Below are positions 23,713-33,908 of a stretch of DNA of 64,000 nucleotides, one piece after another. Every line of letters begins with the position of its first letter. Within the stretch, counting starts at the first letter, position 1. The stretch spans positions 6,643,452 to 6,707,451 of the forward strand of contig PTEX01000015.1 of assembly GCA_003342815.1 (NCBI GenBank). The letters run 5' to 3'. The notes beneath the pieces were generated by a model. It ran no database searches. It was not told where the DNA came from and saw only the letters and a program-made list of their open reading frames with translations. This DNA is from Eudromia elegans (Eukaryota; Chordata; Aves; Tinamiformes; Tinamidae). Both the position numbers and the translations under genes were made by a program.

Positions 23713-25550
23713 GTACTCTGAATCCTGTCTGTTAAATGTAGATGAAGTTTGTTTGCAGTTCTAGACTAAGTCATATAGAGAAAAGTTTTAAAGAGAGAAA
23801 AAAGGAAATCCTCATTCCAAGGTGATAGTTAACATCTGTGAGCTGCTGGTTTTGTGTAGGCTGCATTGCAGCAATCTTCTTGGCTGAACCTGCTTGTCTT
23901 CTGGCCAAGTTTATTGTACAAACTTTTGTTACTTTTGCAAAACTGAAAATAACAAGATTTCTAGAAGAATGCTGCAAGCAAAAGTTTTGGAAATGACATT
24001 CTTCTTCAAGATGAACTGCTACAGCTGTCCAAAACGTGGGTTGTAGGGAGGGAAGATTTTTCACATTGTATTAAGCTAACTGCCATGCCGCTTAGTGCTC
24101 TAAAAGCACATATTGTATTGTTCAGATCTGCATTTTCTGAAGTATAATGTTCTTCACATGATCTTGCACCCCGTGCAGTAATATAACCTTACATTTCACT
24201 AGATGAGAAGGACTTGACTCTTAAGTCTTAATCAAACAAAACTTTTTAACTTTAAATAGACCAAAGAACGAAATAACCTGTATTTAATGAAATTGTCTTC
24301 AAGACTACAGGACAGACTATACAGTGGACCTTTGCCCATAGAGCCATCTGTATTAAGGCAAGTTAGGTCACAGATCAATAGAACTACTTAACCTGTTATT
24401 ACTATTGTTCTGGTTCAGGGTATAAGTCTAGTAAAAGCAGCAAATATCTTCACAGCATATGAGATTGCAGAACTCAGATTTAAACTCAGCTTTTATAGAG
24501 ACAGAAGGAGGTTTTCATTCTCACCAGTAGTTAAAAGATAATGTTTGGTATGTCTTGGAACAAAAGAATGAGCAGATGGAAGTTGTGTATGAGGACCATA
24601 GTCTTAAAATATCATCTGGAAATTAATTCCAGGTAGAAACGGAAGACCAACATAGGTAAAGAGGAAATGTAATAGCCCTAGACATAATTATTTGTTTAAA
24701 AAATGGAGAGTGAAACTATTACTAATCAATGAATTATTATGGGTGGATCTTGTATATATGTGACTGATGAAAGCTTTTTTTTCTGAGTATAAGGATTTTC
24801 TGACATAGAAGGAATAACCAGAATGTCTTTGGAAGTGACTAAGCTCTGCTCTTGGAAGGGAATCCATGGTTAATAGTAGAACGTCTCTGCATAACATATT
24901 TTATTTGGATAGGAAGTAAAATGATTAATTAAATTGACTGATACCTTTGATTGATTCAACAACTTGTTTTGAATTTTTGGGCAAATTCCTTCTTATGAGA
25001 CGGAGCGCCGGTTTTGAACTAACTTCATAAATTGATGCTTCAGTTTTTTAACATTCAGATTCAAATATTTAGTACTGTATTTTCATTTAAATGTTTCAAT
25101 TTCAGTCAAATCAAGTTAGATATTCAAAGATGCACATTCCCAAAATAATGAATATTTTTAAATCTTAAAATTAATATTGAAGGTAATGTACACATTGAAT
25201 ACAGTGTTGCACTGGAAATAATAAGAATGGAAAACATGGGTCTTAGGAAAATAGTCAGAAAGAAGATAAGGAATTTTTCTTCTTTCAGCAATATTTAATT
25301 TGGGATATGCTTTAGGGAATTTGCAATTGGAACTTTTCAGGAAATGGTCTTGAGGTGATTTTTTGTAAAATAACTCCACTTTTATTGTAGGGAAAATGTT
25401 GATGAAATTTTGCTTATGTTGGATAAATAGGAATGAATCAATAATATGGAGAAGGACAGGGTTGTCTTGTAAGAGAAGGTAGATAACTTTGCAGGCTGGG
25501 TAATAGAAACAGTTAAACAGTTAAATTAAAAGTGAGGATTATTAATTAAC

Positions 25551-25576
25551 TTTTTTTTTTTTTTTTTTTTTTTTTT
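25551..25576. repeat. poly-T tract (26 T)
   Basis: A homopolymer run directly after TTAATTAAC. No retroposon body recognised beside it. Confidence 0.85.
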
Positions 25577-25810
25577 AAAGCTGTGAGGTACTCTCCAGTC
25601 CTTTGTAATTTTGCACTTACTTGTTTTGGATAGTTATTGTGTCATGCTACCTCCACCTTTGTTTTTAACTATTTTCCTATAGTTTTCTATACTATTTTTC
25701 TACATTTCAACTATCTAACTATTGTGCCCCATTTTTTTCAGTTATTATCCCTGACACAATTAAATTTAGTGAAGTTGTTCTAAGCAGAGGTTAGCTTAAA
25801 TGTGGAAAAA

Positions 25811-25840
25811 ATATATATGTGTATATATATATACACACAC
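25811..25840. repeat. alternating TA/TG/CA tract
   Basis: Thirty bases of alternating pyrimidine-purine steps: ATATATATGTG, then TATATATA, then CACACAC. The TG arm and CA arm flank a TA core, so the tract can fold back on itself. Confidence 0.75.
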
Positions 25841-28402
25841 TCCATGTAGGTTAAGCCCCCAAAGCAATAATATATAATGGAAGCAGAGGAATATTTTAGT
25901 TTTTAAAATTCCAGTAGTCAAGCTAGAATCTTTTAAAACAGATGCTGTTTTGTGATTGAAGATAGATTGGTCTGTGAGCCTGAATAAACTTTGTCTCTAA
26001 TTAGTATGTAAATCTCACCTGCTCTAGGGTTCTTCGTCTTTCAAAACTATGATTCATTTAGTGTTGCCTTGTGAATTATCTTACCCAGGAGGATTCATTT
26101 TTGTTCCATTTTTCTTCATACCTATAATTTTCAAAGCATACCTTATTGTTTAAGTAAATATTTTCTTTAAAATCCCAAGCTAAGAGATTTTTACTATTTC
26201 TGAAAAAAATATTGAAAACAGATGAAGATAATTAAAAATCAAAAGATAGATTTTAACTCTATCCTATAGGGTAAAATTCTGTATTGTGACAAATGTTGAT
26301 TATTTATCTAGAATAATTACAATATAATTTACAAAGAGGGCTATAAATGGTATAGATTTTGAGTGTTTTTTTTAGTTCAGCTTGTAAGCAGAGCTTTTAA
26401 TATCAGAATGTTTAATAAATGATGTAAACGTCTTTGAAATATAATCATGTACCGTCAGAGTCGATGGTAGCTTCAAAAGAAACAGGATCATAACTTTAGT
26501 TCATCTTACTGATAGAAACTATGCCAGGAAATTAGGAATTATAAAGTTGACAAACTATGTGTAAAATTTCTGAAAGAAACTATGATCACACAAAACTGGA
26601 TATTGATTCATTTTTCCTTCCTTTTTTGGCTAATATAATTTTCTATGAGCCTGAATAGAGCATAAATGAAGAATCTCATCAACTGGAAACTGATTATGGA
26701 TGTAGGTTTCTTGAGGGATGTATTCCCATCATCAAACTTGAGAAAAGTGCTTTGGGGTTTCTGATTCTCTTTTGAAGAAAAAAAAACAAAGTGCCAGAAA
26801 CTTAATCTTTTAAGCTTAAACAGCGAAACTTATCATAACCAGACTCCCCTCCACCATGCAAACACTCCTGTGGGACTGAAGGCGTGTATGCACAAACACA
26901 TGCACACACATATGCGGTGTGATAGTGATTCCTGCAGGTTTAGAGGCTCCTCACATGCACTGATCATCTATGCTTTCTGCCATGAGTCAGCAAGAATATT
27001 TGGAGCACCCTATGAGTGTCCTAGGACTTTAATTGATAGGGGAATTGATTGTCTTTTATGAATTGCTTGAAGTTCTTTACACATATTTGTTCTATATATA
27101 CAATTCCTCTTTTGTGGCCTTAAAATAATGAAAAGGGAATTGATGACACCAGTCCTTTATTTTGGAGTTGCTCACAGGGTGTGTCCTTGAACAAGCCACT
27201 TAGATGCAGATCCTGAAAGGTTTCCAAAGCTTCAGTTAAATCCAAGTGCGTCTTTAAAGGTTTGGACTTTAATCTTTCTAGCCTTTGATTTCTTTAGCTC
27301 CAAGATGAAAATGTTTCCGTGAACATAACTCTGTAGCCCCTTGGAGACTCTTGAATGAAAGGTCCCATAAATGTGTAAACTATTTTTTATTATTTTCTTA
27401 TGCACCGCTAAAGGGAATTCTGCATGGAATATCTGCATCTGGAGCTACAGGGTTTTTCAGTGCTTATCAGCATCAAGAAATTTGACCTACATATTTATGT
27501 AACTATTATGAAAAGAGAACATCAAATATAAATAATGCACAAAAGTATTTTAAAAATATATATTTCCTACTTTTTTGTCTATTTAAATGAACAGCACTGT
27601 CAAAGGTCTATTGAGAAGCTATCTTAATATCCTAGGATTTATGCTTTTTGATAAAAAGTTACTATTGCTTTAGCATTTGGGATGCATCTGATACAAAATC
27701 AGGACTCAGAGGTGGAACAAGCAATATTTCCTGAAGACAATGCACAACATATTACATGGATGCCAAGCTATACATCTGAGAAGCAGAAGAGTAATAGATC
27801 AGCAAGTAGAAGCCCCAAAAGTTAAGAAAGATATATGCCACATCACCATTTCCAGAATGATCACTATGATTTTGGTTTAAAGTACACAGATGTGCAGAAG
27901 CCGGTGAAAGTGGTGTGTTTGGCAAGGAGCGTGTGGAAGTCTGACTTGTCTCTGCTCTCCAGCTCCAGGCAGGGAGATTGCTGCTTCTGCAGAGCTTTAA
28001 TTCGCTGGCCCAGAGGAGAGGGTTGGAAGGAGGAAAGCACGTCTGGCTTTTGGTTCATCCTGAATGTCCCTCTTGCGTATGAGATTCATTTTTCCTTCTT
28101 CACTACCTTGACTGGAATGAGTTAGCTCTGTACAGCCTCTTTGCACGGCCAGCTGCCCGCCGTGCTCACAACAAGACTAGCAAATTTAAACTGAGAAGGG
28201 AGCCAGTTCCCCAGATTTTATTTTGAACTATTCAGGTCTCTGTCTTTGTTTGTAGTCTTTCTTCACTATAATATTTCACTCATTTCTTAGCATGTCACCA
28301 GATTGAACTGTGATTGTTCGAAGAGCCCTGCCTCCAAATTCAGAATAATAATATAGGATTTCTAAAACTCAATTTCAGGGAAAGTTACTTTATTTTAAAT
28401 AC

Positions 28403-28425
28403 ATATATATATATATATATATATT
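28403..28425. repeat. (AT)n microsatellite
   Basis: Eleven AT units, ending 45 bases before the CR1 copy at 28471. Confidence 0.85.
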
Positions 28426-28470
28426 CCACAAACAAAAGAGACAACTGAGATTTTTTCAAAAAGAAATTTT

Positions 28471-28832
28471 AGCCTGGAGAAGACTGAGAGCAGATCTGAT
28501 CAATGTGTATAAGCACCTGAGGGGAGAATGTGGGGAAAAGGGGATCAAACTCTTCTCGGTGGTGGCCAGTGACAAGACAAGGGGTAACTGGTACAAGTTG
28601 AAACCCAGGCAGTTCCATCTCCATGTGAGGAAGAACTACTTTCCTGTGAGGGTGACAGAGCCCTGGAACAGGCTGCCCAGAGAGGCTGTGGAGTCTCCTT
28701 CTCTGGAGATCTTCCAAGCCCGCCTGGATGCCACCCTGTGCCACGTGCTCTGGGTGTCCCTGCATGTGCAGGGGGGTTGGACTAGATGATCTCTAGAGGT
28801 CCCTTTCAACCTCAGCCATTCTGGGATTCTGG
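28471..28832 (+). mobile_element. CR1 LINE, 5'-truncated copy E
   Basis: A 362-base 3' fragment of CR1 in + orientation. It starts at the SLEK part of ORF2 (AGCCTGGAGAAG) and continues through [20 protein letters not shown] and [17 protein letters not shown] into the 3' signature TTGGACTAGATGATCTC near 28777. The terminal repeat is diverged (CATTCTGGGATTCTGGG). Many differences from copies A-D suggest an older or different subfamily, similar to the fragment at 35008-35243. A long T/G-rich tract follows immediately. Confidence 0.93.
28490..28789 (+). pseudogene. CR1 ORF2 C-terminal remnant with lost stop (copy E)
   Basis: The frame is open from the LINVYKHLRG motif to 28789. It contains [38 protein letters not shown] and [20 protein letters not shown], then TLCHVL. 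In other copies the protein stops right after TLCHML. Here the stop codon position (28751-28753) reads TGG, so the frame runs 12 further codons through the 3' UTR ([12 protein letters not shown]) before a stop. Just upstream, the usual KRRLRGDL block appears shortened by a few bases, which would shift the frame. No catalytic residues are included and the fragment cannot be active. Confidence 0.85.
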
Positions 28833-28845
28833 GAAAGTGGTGGGG

Positions 28846-28854
28846 GTTTTTTGG

Positions 28855-28887
<33 letters not shown>

Positions 28888-28933
28888 TTTGTTTTGTTTT
28901 TGTTTGGTTTTTTTTTTTTTTTTGTTTTTTTTC
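28846..28933. repeat. T-rich low-complexity tract
   Basis: Includes a 31-base T run (28856-28886), then TTTG/TTTTG units and a further 17-base T run near 28908-28923. It lies 13 bases past the end of the CR1 at 28471-28832. CR1 does not end in poly-A or poly-T, so this is either an independent expansion or an eroded tail of another retrocopy. Confidence 0.85.
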
Positions 28934-28937
28934 CTAC

Positions 28938-30539
28938 AGTCCTGGTTACTTTAGGATCTGAGTGAAAAAGAAACCACTAGAACTTCAACATTTTTTGGGT
29001 GCACTTTTTTTCTTTTCATACATTCCTACTGAAAATCTATGAATGGTCTACAGTAAGGTAGTAATGTAATTAAGGGAGGAAGAGAAAGAAGCTGAAGTGT
29101 GTTTACTCCTGAATTTAATTGAGAGAAAGCAATATTTAGGGAAATGCAACCCATGATCTTTTGGCTCATTTGTAGTCCACATGGATTAAAATATATTCTT
29201 GGACCATAATGTTAATTCTGTTTCTTTACCCACCAGACCTGGTGTTTGTTATTCTCGACAAAGGGTTAAGCTTAAAAGCAAAGATAAAGTGGCCACAGCA
29301 TCCTGTGAGATTTCTCTGTTTCTTTCTCTCTCATTCTCACACAGATGGATTGAGAGAGAGAGAGGAGCTCCTGAGGCAGGTTTTGCAGGCAGACATGAAA
29401 CTAGAGCAGATGCTCTAGCAACCAGGCAGTGATGCATAGACTTTATTTTTTTTTCCTTCTTTCTGTTAAATACATTTGTTATCCTGAAACAAGTCTTAGT
29501 CTTCTGATGACAATTAATAGATTTTTGTTTGGAAAGCTGAGCCATTATCATCTTTAAAAATACACAATTGGCAGGACAAATTTAAGCCACCTCATTAACT
29601 TTAAAATTCATTAACTTTGCATAGCAATATAAATAATATGAATCCCTCTTTTAAATGGAAATTTAAGAATTTGACAATGATTTTTTTTTGGGGGAGTGGG
29701 TAGCAGAAGGTAATGAAGGATAAATTTAAAAAAAAAAAAAATACTTGTAGAAAGTGCTTTTTAGACTTACATTAACAAGAAACCAAAGCTTAGAAGAGTA
29801 TTTGGTATATAGGCAATGAGAAAAAAAAATACAATTTAATATTTAAAAAGAGCTTTCAGTTCACATCATATAAAAAAGAATATGTTGGTGGATGCCAAGA
29901 AATGGTTATACAACTCCTTGAAAATGTCATTGAAAAATCTTCCCTTGGACAAAATTTCAAAGCAAGCTTCCTATCTGCTGTGGTACACACCTGTATCCCC
30001 GTTGCTTTTACAAAGGCCAAAAGATGGCCTAAATATCACTGAAATGTCATTTCTGCTGGCTTTAACCAGCAGAACCAATTTTACCTAAAGGATCTCACAG
30101 TAGCTGCTGTAGAGAAAACACTCTCGCAATTCCTTGTCAGTCTTATCATTTACCACATTATGTTTCAGAAATGCTGGCTTGGATATTAAAGCTTGAGCTT
30201 TCACAGATTCTCTTCCAAAAATGACTCATTTTCATCAATAATATTTTGTTCTTCTAATATTCTTTTTCCAGTATTTTCCCTGGACACTCATTTTTTTAGA
30301 CACAGAATCAATGGAGCCAGCACACATTTTTAGTTTCATCCTGTTCATTCTAGCCAAATTCATGTGTATGCCGCAGAATTGTCAAAGAAAGAAGCATCAA
30401 TTTCAAATATTCAGAAGGGAAGGAAATTATGTTTTCCTTTTTTTTTTTTTTTTTTTTATTTTTGGATATTCCAGTTCTGTATAAATATAAGCTTGCTTGC
30501 TTTCTGGGGTGTGTATAATAAATGGGGTTTGAAATTCCT
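28938..30539. other. AT-rich unique noncoding DNA
   Basis: No gene seen. It contains a GA/CT-rich hairpin-prone patch near 29315-29370, T/A homopolymers near 29680 and 29730, and a 20-base T run near 30440-30459. Open frames here are short (100 codons at most) and not credible. Confidence 0.55.
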
Positions 30540-30740
30540 TAAACACTTTAGCTTCGCTTAAGCTATTAATCTCAGCAACCATTTATTGGTTTGTATGCTA
30601 CAAAGCAATGGAGATTATCCTTTAATTAATTTCATTGAGGAGTTCAGCTGCCACCATCAACCACAATATGGCTTCATAAATTAAACTCGTAGGGGAAATC
30701 TAATGCAATTTATAATAGCATTTATATTTAAATGTAAGTA
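30540..30740. promoter_or_regulatory. candidate conserved noncoding element
   Basis: About 200 bases rich in homeodomain-type cores (TTTAATTAATTT near 30620, TTAAGC, CATAAATTAAAC), with a SOX-like ACAAAGCAATGG at 30600-30611 and almost no simple repeats. This is the texture of vertebrate developmental enhancers. Only motif content is seen; conservation and function are inference. Confidence 0.3.
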
Positions 30741-30787
30741 ATAGCCTTAAAAATCCTGTGCAACAAAAAGATACATGTATGTATATG

Positions 30788-30807
30788 CATATATATATAT
30801 ATATATA
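30788..30807. repeat. (AT)n microsatellite
   Basis: About ten AT units within AT-rich DNA. Confidence 0.85.
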
Positions 30808-33230
30808 ATTGTATCTTCCAGAAGAAATAAAAAAAAGTGTATTCTGTTTAGGTGTTTTTATGCTTTCCTTAATTTTATTATTTCTAAGGATATTTACAAC
30901 CCATTAATAGGAAAAAGGAAAAAAAAGAATTTTTTCTTATCTCTTTTAATTGTCTTAAAATTATTAAATAGGATTTTAATCCTAGATGTATGATGTCATT
31001 GATCTTTAGACCTCTCTGAAAATATTAAGTTGTACTGAAATTCTAATGAACGCTAAGAAAGAAGTAAAGAGGTAATGTGTTTCTTCTGGGCTTCACCAGG
31101 CTAAAGGCAGAAGCTAGGCTGACTTTAGTAATTCACATTAGTGACATTAGTAATTTAGTGACTTTCACTGTTCACATTGGCAAAATAAGGTGTTATCAGC
31201 TATGATTCTTTTTTTTCTGAATTTCAGTAGGATTTCTTGCAAGTAGACAACCTTATCTGTACTAAGAAATTAAGCAAAATGCGTCTTTTGCCTAAAAGTC
31301 TGTATATAATGTTATTAATTAAGTTAATTAATTAAGTAATTCTCTCAAAGCAATCTGTATAAGTAGATTTAGTAAGCCCCTGAACATTGTCAAATGTTGC
31401 AAAGCCTCTTTGTGGATTTGATATAAATTCTAATACTTCATTGATCTGGGCAAAGGAGTGTAGAACTTAAAATTGTAATGACAAAGTTTTATCTTCTAAT
31501 TATAACTGGGTTTGGTTATGCAAATGAGACACATTGACTTTTTCTTCATCTTGTTAAGTAGACTTTTCTATGGCTAGCTAGGAGTTTGAGGGATGAATCC
31601 AAGATATATATTGGTTTGGGGAATTTTTTGTCTGCATAGGTCTCGTGTGTTGATCAAGGCAGAAACAGAACTCTGTCTGCTCTAATATTATTGGATGTTG
31701 TAAGGAGCCCACAACAATAGCAGCAAAAATGTGTTTTTTAGTGAAAGCAGCACTGGAAAGTGATGTGTTATGTAAGTACCTAGCAGCAGGGATAAGGTGT
31801 TGCCAGGATGCAGGGCTTCAGTGCAATCCACCCAGCAAGGGCCACCTCTCAGCACTGCTCTGCAACTGCTGCTGCTGCATTTCCAGGGCTGTAGTTGCCA
31901 CCAAGTCTAAACATATTCACTTAGCAGGAGATACGTGGCAAATGGTTATTTATCAAAGTAGCTTCCACTCCTTTCCCTTGCAGCTAACATGATTTACTCA
32001 AGGAAATAATATGATGGAAAGAATGTCAATCTTGATTTCTTAATATCAAGATGTTTAATATTGGTGTATTCAATGTTCAATATTTGTGTATTTAAAAACA
32101 GGTCTCTCTTGTTTTTTACTTTTAGTGTTTCTTTGGTATTTAACTATTTCACTGTTTCTTGGATCTCCCAGTCCGTGCAAATAAACAAGCTTATGTAATA
32201 TGTCTTATAAAAATGCTTTAGAAATCGAAAATAATTGTCTAAGTCTCAAATTTATGATTGTATTTCCATCATTTCTGTTTGCCTGTTAGTCACATTAGCT
32301 GGTTTTTTTTTCTTTTTCTTTCATTCAGGATACTTAAATAGTTATGTTGAACAGTATGTTGAATTAAAAAAATGTTGGAGATACTGACAAATCTTATTTT
32401 AATCAGATTCAGATTGATCCTTTAATACTGACATGGGGAAGAGGTCAGAAGTATTGGAAGGTTATCTTCATAATTGGCAATAGCTATGAAGTTATAATCC
32501 TATATTATGTATATATATATATGTATAGACACACATAATTTACCACTTGCACAGTCCAGTAATATTAATTCATCCAGTGATTGGATGAGAATCAAAAGCA
32601 GTTCATAGGATGTAGTTTAGGAAGAGATGCGATACAAGATGTGATATTCCCATTTTATTAATGTTGATTTTCTTGATTGTATTTAATTCTACATTAATAT
32701 AATTAAGAATTATGACAGTATAATTATAATGTCTATTTATACTTTAGTGAATCTGTAACGTCTTTATTCTAGCCAGTAAAAATGTCTGAACATTCTTATT
32801 TTTATCTATAGCCTTTTGTACATTGCAGATAAAGGATGAAAGAGTATCTTCTGCAAATATAAAAGTTTAGTATGGGAGAAGTGAGGATGAATGTGCTGTG
32901 GGTAGAAGAGGCACATAGCTCAGTGAGCAGATGTAAGGCTGATCAGCCCTTCCATTTTTGGGGACTTTCAGCAGTTTTGTTTTGGCTCATATTGTGAACA
33001 GGTCCAATATCTGACCAAGTAATATAATGATACATTAATGAGCAATTATTTAAGGAATTATATTTATCAGTTGAGTTTGCATTTGAGACACTCTTGTGAC
33101 TAGATAGAGATGTTATATAATTCTTAAATACCTTTTTGCCCAGTTTGGTTTGATTAAACCACGATTTCATCTTCCAAAGAAGTTTTTGAATGAGCAATGA
33201 TCAATATGAAAAATCACAGAAATGTTAATA
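30808..33230. other. AT-rich unique noncoding DNA
   Basis: No gene seen. Small structures are an 8-bp-arm hairpin at 32029-32052 and an adjoining tandem duplication at 32052-32095, an (AT)n patch at 32505-32522, and a TTAATTAA-rich stretch near 31314-31336. Confidence 0.55.
32029..32095. repeat. hairpin plus 22-bp tandem duplication
   Basis: ATCTTGAT (32029-32036) and ATCAAGAT (32045-32052) form a perfect 8-bp inverted repeat with an 8-base loop. Directly after it lie two 22-base copies (32052-32073 and 32074-32095) that match at 19 of 22 positions. Confidence 0.75.
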
Positions 33231-33236
33231 ATTGGT
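33231..33236. repeat. target-site duplication, left copy
   Basis: ATTGGT directly precedes the LTR and is repeated immediately after it (33903-33908). A 6-bp duplication is typical of class II (alpha/beta-like, ERVK-type) retroviral integration. Confidence 0.85.
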
Positions 33237-33525
33237 TGGAGCGTTACTTTTCTATCCTCCCACTTCGCCCAGACCAGCTATTTACCCAATCCAGTTGAGA
33301 AATCACTCCGATGTCGCCCTTTGGGGGATCCTCTTCGGCCGCTACAAAAGGGTCGACTGACGAAGGTCTCTTCGACTCAGCCGACGAATGTGTGGGGCTG
33401 CCACACGTGTTCTGCGCGGAAGCCGGTTGGGGGCCAGGAACCGCAAGGAACAGGGACGGGGATACACGACACACGAGGGAAGGAGGGGAGGTTCTGTTCT
33501 CACACACTCTCCGCACTCACTCAGC

Positions 33526-33538
33526 ACTCACTCACCAG
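33526..33538 (-). promoter_or_regulatory. splice-donor-like site in LTR U5
   Basis: On the minus strand the sequence reads CTGGTGAGTGAGT, a close match to the 5' splice-site consensus. The GT lies at 33535-33534, about 50 bases after the predicted transcription start. An 11-base tandem duplication (GCACTCACTCA on the + strand, 33513-33523 and 33524-33534) repeats the GTGAGT core. If the LTR promoter is used, transcripts could splice from here into downstream host sequence. This is inference from motif match only. Confidence 0.4.
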
Positions 33539-33587
33539 GTAAATAAGCACGAGGAGACAAGCAGCATGCAAAACACGAACAGAACCG

Positions 33588-33593
33588 TTTATT
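33588..33593 (-). terminator. LTR polyadenylation signal AATAAA
   Basis: AATAAA on the minus strand within the LTR, followed by a GT/T-rich stretch (minus strand, about 33585-33555) suited to cleavage-factor binding. It lies between the TATA box and the predicted start site, as in avian alpharetroviral LTRs with short R regions. Confidence 0.75.
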
Positions 33594-33607
33594 GAAATGA
33601 GTGTAAA

Positions 33608-33616
33608 CCTTTTATA
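33608..33616 (-). promoter_or_regulatory. LTR TATA box (TATAAAAGG)
   Basis: A perfect TATA box on the minus strand. The predicted start of transcription is about 25-30 bases further on, near 33586. CCAAT boxes lie upstream at suitable distances. Confidence 0.8.
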
Positions 33617-33673
33617 ACATTTAACAGAAAAAGAAGTAAAATGACTGGTCAAGGGTGGGTCAGCCCATCCCGG

Positions 33674-33709
33674 CCATTGGCTGGCGGGCAGTTCCCACAA
33701 CTTGATTGG
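33674..33709 (-). promoter_or_regulatory. two CCAAT boxes in LTR U3
   Basis: On the minus strand CCAAT occurs at 33709-33705 (GGACCAATC) and again at 33680-33676 (GCCAATGG). They are about 60-95 bases upstream of the TATA box, the usual spacing for NF-Y-dependent promoters and retroviral U3 regions. Confidence 0.7.
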
Positions 33710-33746
33710 TCCTGGGGAAAAGGGAGAAACATAGACTATAGTAACA

Positions 33747-33761
33747 AGAACATTCGAGAAG
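33747..33761 (-). promoter_or_regulatory. perfect three-unit heat-shock element in LTR U3
   Basis: The + strand reads AGAACATTCGAGAAG, which is three contiguous alternating 5-bp units nGAAn-nTTCn-nGAAn, the HSF trimer-binding consensus. It lies about 130 bases upstream of the LTR TATA box and upstream of both CCAAT boxes, a promoter-proximal spacing. The match is exact; heat responsiveness is inference. An overlapping 10-bp inverted repeat (33756-33765 with 33768-33777) adds a further TTC unit nearby, but out of strict 5-bp phase. Confidence 0.55.
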
Positions 33762-33902
33762 CCTCCAGAGGCTTCTCTATCACAAGTGTCACAACCACAA
33801 AAGTTCTCAACAGACATATCAATAAACATTAATCCACACTAATTAAAATCAACTGGGCCTGTCTTGAGCATTCTTGGGGAGTCGCTGGGACGGCTCCCAA
33901 CA

Positions 33903-33908
33903 ATTGGT
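33903..33908. repeat. target-site duplication, right copy
   Basis: ATTGGT, identical to 33231-33236, immediately outside the LTR terminus. Confidence 0.85.

Larger units (their letters stand above)
23713..28399. other. AT-rich unique noncoding DNA
   Basis: No gene seen. It holds a 26-base T run (25551-25576) and an alternating purine-pyrimidine tract (25811-25840). A more GC-rich patch at about 27890-28190, with a 96-codon open frame (27835-28125, +), lacks any recognisable domain and is not called as coding. Confidence 0.55.
33237..33902 (-). mobile_element. solo LTR of a class II endogenous retrovirus
   Basis: A 666-base LTR in minus orientation. Read on that strand it opens TGTTGGGAGCCG and ends CGCTCCA, with the required TG...CA ends. 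Perfect 6-bp duplications ATTGGT flank it. No gag, pol, env, primer-binding site or polypurine tract is present, so it is a solo LTR left by recombination between two LTRs. U3 (about 33902-33586) carries a heat-shock-type element, two CCAAT boxes and TATAAAAGG; AATAAA follows only 14 bases after the TATA box. That compact order, with the polyadenylation signal just before the cap site, resembles the layout known in avian alpharetroviruses. R-U5 spans about 349 bases and is CpG- and GC-rich. Overlapping open frames in it are not genes. The exact family cannot be named without a library search. Confidence 0.9.

Noticed and set aside
27835-28125. 96-codon open frame in a GC-richer patch
   Set aside because: No domain match recognised and no flanking splice signals that would argue for an exon. 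Kept only as a composition note.
33747-33755. AGAACATTC considered as a glucocorticoid response element
   Set aside because: Only the AGAACA half-site is present; the TGTTCT partner is missing. The three-unit heat-shock pattern explains the sequence better.
33222-33832. Cluster of overlapping open frames on both strands
   Set aside because: They lie in the solo LTR, whose GC-rich R-U5 lacks stop codons by composition. None resembles gag, pol or env.
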